DNA from: CAKQOE01 sp051892195
GTDB lineage: Bacteria; Bacillota; Clostridia; Peptostreptococcales; Anaerovoracaceae
Reading direction: 5' to 3'
DNA: 64,000 nt
Assembly: GCA_051892195.1 (NCBI GenBank)
Contig: JBJFFZ010000141.1
Location: 1-64,000, forward strand
Shown piece after piece: positions 32,946-39,979 of this stretch. How positions within the stretch are numbered: position 1 is the first letter of the stretch; every line of letters starts with the position of its first letter. The position numbers and the translations under genes were made by a program. The notes under the pieces were generated by a model. The model worked only from the letters and a program-made list of their open reading frames with translations. It was not told the origin of the DNA and ran no database searches.

Positions 32946-33089
32946 AGGTTTCGGGAAAAGGGTGATTTTCTGATTCCGTGGTATTTTGGGCTGGTATTGA
33001 AAACGTGGCGCGGTTTAATTGTTGATTTGGTAAGGGAAGAATCCCCGATTCTCACAGGTATCTGAGAAACGGGGATTCTTCCTTTTTTG
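32946..33089 (+). ncRNA. Candidate small RNA (about 145 nt) or tiny peptide transcript
   Basis: The segment runs from a strong repeat-controlled promoter to a very strong terminator and contains no ATG. It may be a small RNA made under control of the adjacent response regulator. Alternatively, AAAAGGGTGAT at 32957-32967 could serve a non-ATG start at CTG 32970 or ATT 32973. That frame runs to TGA 33063-33065 and would give about 30 residues beginning PWYFGLVLKTWRG, hydrophobic with basic residues. The start site (about 32946) is inferred from the -10. Confidence 0.55.
33035..33089 (+). terminator. Very strong terminator of the orphan transcript
   Basis: A perfect 13-bp stem, GGAAGAATCCCCG (33035-33047) with CGGGGATTCTTCC (33070-33082), is extended inside by TTCTCA/TGAGAA (33049-33054 with 33063-33068) and followed by seven T. 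Confidence 0.92.
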
Positions 33090-33127
33090 CTGTTGTTTCT
33101 GCTTTCATATATTCAGAAACCGTATTG

Positions 33128-33946
33128 CTACTTCTGTTCAGGTTCCGTGTTTCCTTTTTTTTCTGCTATTTTTGCATACAGATGTCTTCGCTGGTATTTG
33201 CAGTCTGCATATTTCAGAATCCGGTTGAGGAACACAACATCATAAAGTCCTCCCACCACACCTGCAACAGGAATGGTCTGCACAAATTTCATGCAGATCA
33301 GCTCTGCAGCCATAGAATCCGACGCTGCCTGCATCTGGGCTGCGCAGTCCGGAGCCAGAGGGGTTTTGTGATAGATAAACTGATTGATTCGGCGGTCGTT
33401 TTCGTAGAGGGCATCGCCGTGAGACATGGATGTTTCAATGAGCTTCAGGAGAAAGATCTGCTCTTCTTCCGTGTCATAGGAAAAGCCGTAGCTCATGGCC
33501 GTTTCATAAAGACTTTTCAGGATCACTGCAGTGAAGACCGGAATATCCGGAATTCCGATTCCAAGAATTCCCATGCCCAGTCCCTCAGCTCCGGAGAGAA
33601 GAAGATTCTTTCGGCGGCTGCTGCCGGAATTGCGTGCATAGGCACCTTCCGTGCGGCGGGTCTGGGAGTCGGCTGCGGCTTCACTGCTCATCCGGTACAT
33701 GGCCCGGTGCTTTTCCGGCCTGCAGGTTTTTTCAATGAAACCTGTTCCCCGGGTAAAGACCAGTTCAAAAGCTTTCAGAAATGCGGTGTTCAACGTATCG
33801 TGAAGCTTTTCCGGAACGTACTTCTCTACGGTATCTTCAACGGGGGAGGGCCCTTTTTCGTATTGCTTTTCCAGAAAGCTCTGCTCTTTCTGTTCCATTT
33901 TTATCCACTGCTTTTTTAAGGCAGGTGATACTGTATATTTTGCCAT
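33128..33946 (-). CDS. EcsC family protein
   Basis: A 272-residue protein of the EcsC family, named after the third gene of the Bacillus ecs transporter locus; its biochemical role is unknown. Visible features are a charged helical N-terminus (KQWIKMEQKEQSFLEKQYEKG), a glycine-rich hydrophobic stretch GAEGLGMGILGIGIPDIPVFTAVILKSLYETAMSYGFSYD and a second one near the end (TIPVAGVVGGLYDVVFLNRILKYA), both typical of the family and possibly membrane-associated. The start is uncertain: ATG 33946 has AAGGA immediately before it and GAAAGGA further up; ATG 33973 lacks a site. No ecsA or ecsB is nearby. Confidence 0.75.
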   Translation of the reverse strand: MAKYTVSPALKKQWIKMEQKEQSFLEKQYEKGPSPVEDTVEKYVPEKLHDTLNTAFLKAFELVFTRGTGFIEKTCRPEKHRAMYRMSSEAAADSQTRRTEGAYARNSGSSRRKNLLLSGAEGLGMGILGIGIPDIPVFTAVILKSLYETAMSYGFSYDTEEEQIFLLKLIETSMSHGDALYENDRRINQFIYHKTPLAPDCAAQMQAASDSMAAELICMKFVQTIPVAGVVGGLYDVVFLNRILKYADCKYQRRHLYAKIAEKKGNTEPEQK

Positions 33947-34027
33947 ATCCTTATTATGAAATTCCTTTCTCATTCGAAAGAATGTTATAGTGGGAGCATC
34001 TGCCCGGCAGATGGGAGATGGATTCGT

Positions 34028-34056
34028 TTGATTTTTTATTACCCATATTATATACT
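34028..34056 (+). promoter_or_regulatory. Promoter of the c-di-GMP protein gene
   Basis: -35 TTGATT (34028-34033), 17-nt spacer, -10 TATACT (34051-34056), about 57 bp before the start codon. Confidence 0.6.
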
Positions 34057-34112
34057 GCAACGTGGGAAAATAATAGAAAGTATTTGGCTTTAGACTGTTT
34101 TTGGGGGATTGT

Positions 34113-37100
34113 ATGAAAACAGATAATCAGTTGACGCAGGATTATAATGAATACATGGAAGGGCAGGAACAAGCGGAAGGCGGATTTCTGCTCATCGGTG
34201 TTGATGGTCTGCGGGCCATCAATGTCAGACGCGGCCACGAGTACGGAGATCTGGTGCTCAGAACCCTGTGGGATTGTATTATCGCGGAGATTGAAGAGGA
34301 TTCTGTTTACCGTGTAGGAGGCGCAGACACTTTTCTGATTTTCCTGAAGGGCGCTTATGAGGAAGAGGATGCAAAAAAAGTATTCTATGACCTGAGAGAA
34401 CGGATGGAGGAAACCTTCAAAAAGCAGGACTTCAAAATGAGTTTTACCATTTCTGCAGGGATTATCCTTTTTCCGAAGTTTCAGATCAGCTGCAATGAAA
34501 TGTTCACCTTTGCAGAATTTGCTCTCCTGCAGGCCAAAAATAACGGCCGCAACTGCTGTGTCATGTTCAACAGGGAAGAGTTTCGGTATTATGTAAAGCG
34601 CAATGAGCTGTACCATCTCCTTCAGCAGGCGGTAGCAGACAATTTCAGTGCCTTTGAGGTGTATTATCAGGTGCTTATGGATCTGGAAACCATGGAGCCC
34701 TGCGGCGCCGAAGCGCTGCTCCGGTTCCGCAGCGGGGACCGGGTCATTTCGCCTGCGGAGTTCATTCCCGTGCTGGAAGAAAACGGTCTGATCGTTCCGG
34801 TAGGACTTTTTGTTATGGAGCAGGCCATGAAAATGAGCCTGAAAATGCGGGAATACGATCCGGACTTTGTGATTCATATCAACATTTCCTATGTTCAGTT
34901 CAAGCAGAGCTTCCTTTACGGCGAAGTCATGAATCTTCTGAAAAAAACAGGCGCTTTTCCGAACAATCTGGTTTTTGAGATCACCGAAAGCGGATACCTG
35001 ATGGACGACCGGCGCGTTCACAACGTTCTGTCCGAGTTCCGCACCGCAGGGATCCGCATTGCGCTGGACGACTTCGGGACGGGCTATTCAAACTTCATTT
35101 ACCTGAAGGATGCAGAGATTGATATTGTAAAGCTTGACAAAATGTTTGTGAGCGGAGCTCTCGAAAACGAGAACGAATACCGGCTGATGCAGCAGATTAT
35201 CGATATTGTTCATTCTCTGGGCCTGCAGATCTGTCTGGAAGGGATTGAGACAATGAGCGAGCTTTCCACCTTCCGGAAGGAAAAGCCGGACTCTGTCCAG
35301 GGCTTTGTGTTCGGAAGGCCTGTTCCGGAGGATGTGTTTCTGCAGCAGTACAGGGATTATGATGCCTGGGAGGATGAAAGGACCTGGACCGGAGGCGGTC
35401 AGGAAAAGACGGATGAAAAACAGCCGGGTTCCCTGAAGAAATGGTTTAAGAGGCCGGACATTCACTGGCTTCGCAGGATGCGGGATTACGGAAAAAATAC
35501 CCGCCAGCTGGGCACGGCCATACTGCCCTTTATTCTGGTCATGGTGTTTTTAGTTGCGGGCTTTACAGAGTATTTCAGTTACTGGATGAGCAGCAGGTAT
35601 ACCGATGAAATGATCGATGCTACCATGGACAGCGAAGAAGAATATCTCATCAGCCTTGTTTCAAATGCCAGATATCTGGCCCGCAGCATTGCAGATACCG
35701 TTTCCAGAGACTATGAAAACGGAACCGTGGGCAATTATGAGAACCTGCTTCTGTCATCTGCAGACAACCACGTCACGATCAAGGGCTGCGGTCTCTGGTT
35801 TGAACCGTATGTATACGACGAAAACGAGAAATATGAGGGCCCCTATGCCATTCGGACAGAAAGCGGCACCTCTATTACATATGAGTATTCCGGCAGTGAG
35901 TACGATTACCTGAGGCAGAACTACTATGTAAGGACAAAGGTTTCCAAAAGTCTCAATGTGACGCTTCCGTACTATGATGAGACCATGGACGCCACCATCA
36001 TAACGATTTCTGCGCCTGTGAGCACATCGGACGGAAACTATCTGGGCTGCGCTACGGTGGACTTCACGGTGGACAGCCTCAGGACCCTGATCAAAATGGG
36101 CAGCATCGATTCCAGTGAGGAGTTTATGATTGTAGGCCTGCGGGGAAGCTATATTGCGGGAGCCGAGTCAGGGGAGGAATTCTGCCGTGAAGCTCCGGAC
36201 AGCAGCAACACTTCAAAGCGGGCGGCTTATCAGGCCATGGCTTACAAGAACTCCGGATCTGCTGTCTATAAAGAAGGCAGCACCATGTATAAGCTGTATT
36301 TCCGCCAGATCAGCAGCCTGAGCTGGAAACTGGTCATGCGGATCAACCTGACGGAGCGGTATCGGCAGATCGCATCCTATCTTGCTGTATTTGTAGGGAT
36401 TTCCCTGCTGGTTCTGGTAATGGGATGTCTGCTCCTCTTCTTCTCTCTGAGGAAGCTCAGCAAAAATGAAGAAAAACTGCAGTACCAGAAAATGATATAC
36501 GATGAGACACAGCTCAGCGCCGTGCAGTCCACCTTTGAGCTGATCGCCAATATCGATCTGTCGGCGGATACCATACTTATGGTATATAAAAGAGGAAAAT
36601 CCAGTCTGCGCAATGTCAGTGAAAACAGCTATAACAGCCATCGCCGCGGGTTTTCCGCAACCCTCCATCCGGAGGACCGGGAACGCTATATGCAGTTTAC
36701 AGATCCGGAGCAGCTGAAGGAAACCCTCAGGGAAAAGAGCTTTGTATCCTCCGAGTTCCGCGTCCGGTCTCAGCAGGAGTACATCTGGGAGGAGATCACC
36801 ATCACCCGATGGAAACAGAAAGGTGCTTCCGGATTCTCCGACCAGTACACCTATATGATCAGGGATATCAACGAGCGCAAGCTTGTTCAGGAGCTCAATG
36901 ATATGGAAAAGCAGATTCTGATCACGCAGCTGCGGCAGGCAAACGAGGTTCTGTTCCGTCACGGGATCAGCGATTCTCTGACTGGTGTGTGCAACAGGGA
37001 AGGCCTGGAGCATTACGCTCCGGATGTCCTGGAGGCAGCCGGAAAAGAAGGCATGCAGCTCTTCGTTATGCTGGCAGATGTGAACCGCCTGAAGCTGATC

Positions 37101-37463
37101 AATGATACCTTCGGACATCTAAGCGGAGATGCAGCGATTCTCATCGTCAGCCAGGTTCTGACCTGCCTGAAGGATACGGTTCAGATCTGTGCCAGAATCG
37201 GCGGAGACGAATTTGTGTATCTGGCAGCGGTGGAAGAGGGGCCTGGAGTGATCGAACATATGCTGGAGCAGTTCCGCAGCTGTCTGGAAGAAAAAAACAA
37301 GGAGTCCTCTCTGGAATTTGATGTGACTTTCAGCTTCGGATATTACTGCGGCAGGCATCAGCAGCATCGCACTCTGGACGATTACATCCGCATTGCAGAT
37401 CAGAAGATGTACGAAATGAAGCATCAGTCCAGAGAACCGGAGCAGGGAAAAAATTTTCAGTGA
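34113..37463 (+). CDS. GGDEF-EAL-dCache-PAS-GGDEF membrane protein (cyclic-di-GMP signalling)
   Basis: A 1116-residue two-ended enzyme. Residues about 20-150 are a degenerate GGDEF domain (GGADT at 69-73). About 165-410 is an EAL phosphodiesterase with Glu200 of EALLRF, HINIS, ITES, DDFGTGYS, KLDKMF, EGIET and QGFVFGRP, so catalysis looks possible. A membrane segment (about 467-487), an extracytoplasmic double-Cache-like sensor (about 490-740), a second membrane segment (about 750-775), a PAS-like domain (about 800-910) and a GGDEF cyclase with intact GGDEF (1030-1034) follow. No RxxD inhibitory site precedes it. The EAL half sits before the sensor rather than after the cyclase, an unusual order. 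ATG 34113 is preceded by GGGGGA. Confidence 0.9.
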   Translation: MKTDNQLTQDYNEYMEGQEQAEGGFLLIGVDGLRAINVRRGHEYGDLVLRTLWDCIIAEIEEDSVYRVGGADTFLIFLKGAYEEEDAKKVFYDLRERMEETFKKQDFKMSFTISAGIILFPKFQISCNEMFTFAEFALLQAKNNGRNCCVMFNREEFRYYVKRNELYHLLQQAVADNFSAFEVYYQVLMDLETMEPCGAEALLRFRSGDRVISPAEFIPVLEENGLIVPVGLFVMEQAMKMSLKMREYDPDFVIHINISYVQFKQSFLYGEVMNLLKKTGAFPNNLVFEITESGYLMDDRRVHNVLSEFRTAGIRIALDDFGTGYSNFIYLKDAEIDIVKLDKMFVSGALENENEYRLMQQIIDIVHSLGLQICLEGIETMSELSTFRKEKPDSVQGFVFGRPVPEDVFLQQYRDYDAWEDERTWTGGGQEKTDEKQPGSLKKWFKRPDIHWLRRMRDYGKNTRQLGTAILPFILVMVFLVAGFTEYFSYWMSSRYTDEMIDATMDSEEEYLISLVSNARYLARSIADTVSRDYENGTVGNYENLLLSSADNHVTIKGCGLWFEPYVYDENEKYEGPYAIRTESGTSITYEYSGSEYDYLRQNYYVRTKVSKSLNVTLPYYDETMDATIITISAPVSTSDGNYLGCATVDFTVDSLRTLIKMGSIDSSEEFMIVGLRGSYIAGAESGEEFCREAPDSSNTSKRAAYQAMAYKNSGSAVYKEGSTMYKLYFRQISSLSWKLVMRINLTERYRQIASYLAVFVGISLLVLVMGCLLLFFSLRKLSKNEEKLQYQKMIYDETQLSAVQSTFELIANIDLSADTILMVYKRGKSSLRNVSENSYNSHRRGFSATLHPEDRERYMQFTDPEQLKETLREKSFVSSEFRVRSQQEYIWEEITITRWKQKGASGFSDQYTYMIRDINERKLVQELNDMEKQILITQLRQANEVLFRHGISDSLTGVCNREGLEHYAPDVLEAAGKEGMQLFVMLADVNRLKLINDTFGHLSGDAAILIVSQVLTCLKDTVQICARIGGDEFVYLAAVEEGPGVIEHMLEQFRSCLEEKNKESSLEFDVTFSFGYYCGRHQQHRTLDDYIRIADQKMYEMKHQSREPEQGKNFQ

Positions 37464-37464
37464 C

Positions 37465-37495
37465 ATGACACATACGCGTGGAACTATGGTAAAAT
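37465..37495 (+). promoter_or_regulatory. Probable promoter of eno
   Basis: Extended -10 TGGTAAAAT (-10 hexamer 37490-37495) with a poorly spaced -35 ATGACA (37465-37470, 19-nt spacer). It starts right after the stop of the preceding gene. Confidence 0.45.
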
Positions 37496-37555
37496 GAAAG
37501 CTATGCAGATTGAACAATGCAAAAAATATGTAGATCATAATATGGAGGTTAGAAA

Positions 37556-38845
37556 ATGTCTTACATTGAAGAAGTAGTAGCCAGAGAGGTTCTTGACTCA
37601 AGAGGAAATCCTACCGTTGAAGTCGAAGTATATCTCGATGACGGCAGTATCGGAAGAGCCATCGTTCCTTCCGGTGCATCCACAGGTGCCTTTGAGGCTG
37701 TGGAGCTCAGAGACGGAGATGCTTCAAGATATCTCGGAAAAGGCGTACTTCAGGCTGTAAGTAATGTCAATGACATCATAGCAGATGAGGTCATCGGCAT
37801 GAACCCGTTTGATCAGGCAGCACTGGACAAGCTTCTGATCGAGCTGGACGGAACACCAAACAAGGCAAAGCTTGGCGCAAATGCCATCCTGGGTGTTTCT
37901 CTGGCGGTGGCAAGAGCGGCTGCAGACTCCCTGGGACTTCCGCTGTTCCAGTATATCGGCGGTGTAAACGGCAAGGTGCTTCCGGTTCCTATGATGAATA
38001 TTCTCAACGGCGGAAAGCACGCAGACAATAACGTAGACATTCAGGAATTCATGATCATGCCTGTGGGAGCAGAAAGCTTCCGCGAAGCGCTCCGCATGTG
38101 TGCAGAGGTATTCCATAACCTCCGGACTGTTCTGAAAGGCAAGGGCATGAACACAGCCGTAGGCGACGAGGGAGGCTTTGCGCCAAACCTGGAATCCAAC
38201 GCAGATGCCATTGCAAATATCGTAGAAGCCATCGAAAAGGCAGGCTATGTTCCGGGCACCGATATCCGCATTGCGCTGGATGTTGCAGCCACCGAGATCT
38301 ACGATGAAGAGACAAAGACCTATTTCCTGGAAGGCGAAGGCATCCGCAAGACTGCAGAAGAAATGGTCGAGTACTACGCAGAGCTTTGCGACAAGTATCC
38401 GATTATCTCCATTGAAGACGGCCTTGCAGAAGAAGACTGGGAAGGCTGGAAGCTTCTTACAGACAAGCTGGGCAAGAAAGTACAGCTGGTTGGGGACGAT
38501 CTGTTCGTTACAAACACCGAACGCCTGGAAAAGGGCATCGACCTGGGTGTGGCAAATGCCATTCTCATCAAGGTAAATCAGATCGGAACCCTGACAGAAA
38601 CTCTGGATGCTATTGAAATGGCGAAGCAGGCAGGCTATACCGCTGTTGTATCCCACCGTTCCGGCGAGACAGAGGACACCACCATTGCCGATCTGGTTGT
38701 GGGACTTAACGCAGGCCAGATCAAGACCGGCGCTCCGTCCCGTACCGATCGTGTGGCAAAGTACAACCAGCTCCTGAGAATCGAAGAGCTTCTGGACGAA
38801 ACCGCACAGTACAGAGGTCTTAAGAGCTTCTACAATCTGAAATAA
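37556..38845 (+). CDS. eno: Enolase
   Basis: Converts 2-phosphoglycerate to phosphoenolpyruvate in glycolysis; also part of the RNA degradosome in many bacteria. The 429 residues carry the metal ligands in DVAATE, SIEDGLAEEDWEG and GDDLFVTN, the catalytic Lys in ILIKVNQIGTLTE, and SHRSGETEDT. TGGAGG precedes the ATG. It is monocistronic with its own terminator. Confidence 0.98.
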   Translation: MSYIEEVVAREVLDSRGNPTVEVEVYLDDGSIGRAIVPSGASTGAFEAVELRDGDASRYLGKGVLQAVSNVNDIIADEVIGMNPFDQAALDKLLIELDGTPNKAKLGANAILGVSLAVARAAADSLGLPLFQYIGGVNGKVLPVPMMNILNGGKHADNNVDIQEFMIMPVGAESFREALRMCAEVFHNLRTVLKGKGMNTAVGDEGGFAPNLESNADAIANIVEAIEKAGYVPGTDIRIALDVAATEIYDEETKTYFLEGEGIRKTAEEMVEYYAELCDKYPIISIEDGLAEEDWEGWKLLTDKLGKKVQLVGDDLFVTNTERLEKGIDLGVANAILIKVNQIGTLTETLDAIEMAKQAGYTAVVSHRSGETEDTTIADLVVGLNAGQIKTGAPSRTDRVAKYNQLLRIEELLDETAQYRGLKSFYNLK

Positions 38846-38924
38846 AAGGAGAGGAATGCCCCTTCAGGCTTTTTGATCCGTGCGGGCAGGCGGGGCCCCG
38901 CCTGAAACAGAAAACGTCATAAAG

Positions 38925-38960
38925 ACCGGTTCGTCTTTTCGGACCGGTTTCTTTCTGTTT
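38925..38960 (+). terminator. Terminator after eno
   Basis: ACCGGTTCG (38925-38933) pairs with CGGACCGGT (38940-38948) and is followed by a T-rich run. A perfect 18-bp palindrome without a loop (CAGGCGGGG and its complement, 38887-38904) lies just before it. Confidence 0.75.
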
Positions 38961-38974
38961 TCCTGAGGAGTTAT

Positions 38975-39004
38975 TTGACAGATTATACGGTTGTATGATA
39001 TACT
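38975..39004 (+). promoter_or_regulatory. Promoter of secG
   Basis: -35 TTGACA (38975-38980), 18-nt spacer, -10 TATACT (38999-39004). The leader contains a small ACCGG-TGTGTG-CCGGT hairpin near 39065-39080. Confidence 0.7.
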
Positions 39005-39110
39005 TAATCAGTTCTGTGCAGAATCTGATTCTGCGCAAAAAAAATGAAGGCTCAGTTGAGCGGCACCGGTGTGTGCCGGTCTGATATGACATAGAAGGAG
39101 GTCAGTGGAG

Positions 39111-39341
39111 ATGATAACAGTCTTAATGGTATTGATCGTGATTTCATCCATCGTGCTTATCGCAAGTATTCTTTTCCAGTCAGGAAACAGCGCAGGTCTT
39201 TCCGGTTCCATCGGAGGCGGTGCTGAGCAGCTTTTCGGAAAGAAGAAGAGCAAGGGCTACGAGACGATTCTCAGCAGGATTACTACCGTATGCGCAGTTG
39301 TGTTCTTTTTATGCGCAGTGGTTCTTACTTATCTGGAATAA
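39111..39341 (+). CDS. secG: Preprotein translocase subunit SecG
   Basis: A 76-residue membrane subunit of the SecYEG export channel. Two membrane segments (about 3-21 and 53-73) flank the conserved cytoplasmic loop LFQSGNSAGLSGSIGGGAEQLFGKKK. ATG 39111 is used because AAGGAGG lies 9 nt upstream; the GTG at 39105 is too close. It lies shortly upstream of rnr; in many Firmicutes secG and rnr are adjacent, here with a lipoprotein gene between them. Confidence 0.95.
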   Translation: MITVLMVLIVISSIVLIASILFQSGNSAGLSGSIGGGAEQLFGKKKSKGYETILSRITTVCAVVFFLCAVVLTYLE

Positions 39342-39366
39342 TCGTTTAAAGAAACTGTATCATGCA

Positions 39367-39414
39367 GGGGCTGTCATCTTGAGGCAAAAATCCTCAAAGA
39401 TACAGCCCCTTTTT
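39367..39414 (+). terminator. Terminator after secG
   Basis: A long stem: GGGGCTGT...CTTGAGG (39367-39384) with CCTCAAAG...ACAGCCCC (39392-39409), then five T. Confidence 0.85.
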
Positions 39415-39485
39415 GAATAAAATCGTTTTTTCTGTTTACAATAGAATCTGCATGGACGGATTCTATGCGAAAGGAGATGGAAAAA

Positions 39486-39854
39486 ATGATGAAGTTGCGA
39501 GTAAAGGCAACAGCAATGCTGCTTGCTGCTGCAGTACTGCTTCTGCCTGGCTGCGGCATGATGAACGGAACAACAAAACAGGATGTTCAGACGGACCGTT
39601 CGGTGACAGGAACCAAGTCCACCGATGAAGTGGGAAACACTGCAGAAGGAACCGGCGAAAACAGAACCGGTGTACAAAATGACGGCAACGGCGTGGCAGA
39701 AGGTGCAAATGACATTGTGAACGGAGCGGCCAACGGAACCAAGGATGTGGTAAACGGCGCTGCCAACGGAGTCAGAGATGCGGCAGACGGTGTTGTAAAC
39801 GGTGTTAAGGACGCTGCCGACGGAGTGGCAGACTCAATGAACAACAACCGCTGA
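39486..39854 (+). CDS. Lipoprotein with 11-residue repeats
   Basis: A 122-residue exported lipoprotein: a basic start, a hydrophobic core and lipobox LLPGC with the lipidated Cys23. After a polar linker the C-terminal half is a run of 11-residue units (VNGAANGTKDV, VNGAANGVRDA, ADGVVNGVKDA, ADGVADSMNN), the period of amphipathic helices in LEA/apolipoprotein-like proteins. It may lie on the membrane or wall surface. I do not recognise a named family. AAAGGAG precedes the ATGs; 39486 has the best spacing (39477 is too near, 39489 is possible). It sits between secG and rnr. Confidence 0.75.
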   Translation: MMKLRVKATAMLLAAAVLLLPGCGMMNGTTKQDVQTDRSVTGTKSTDEVGNTAEGTGENRTGVQNDGNGVAEGANDIVNGAANGTKDVVNGAANGVRDAADGVVNGVKDAADGVADSMNNNR

Positions 39855-39979
39855 TTGCGGTATGAAAGGGTCACAGGGATCCGGGGCGCCCTGAAGGGCG
39901 CCGCTACATAGGGCTGGGTTCTCTGCCCGGAGAAGAGAAAGAGAACCATAAGAAAAACAGGAACAGCAGGAATACAGGA

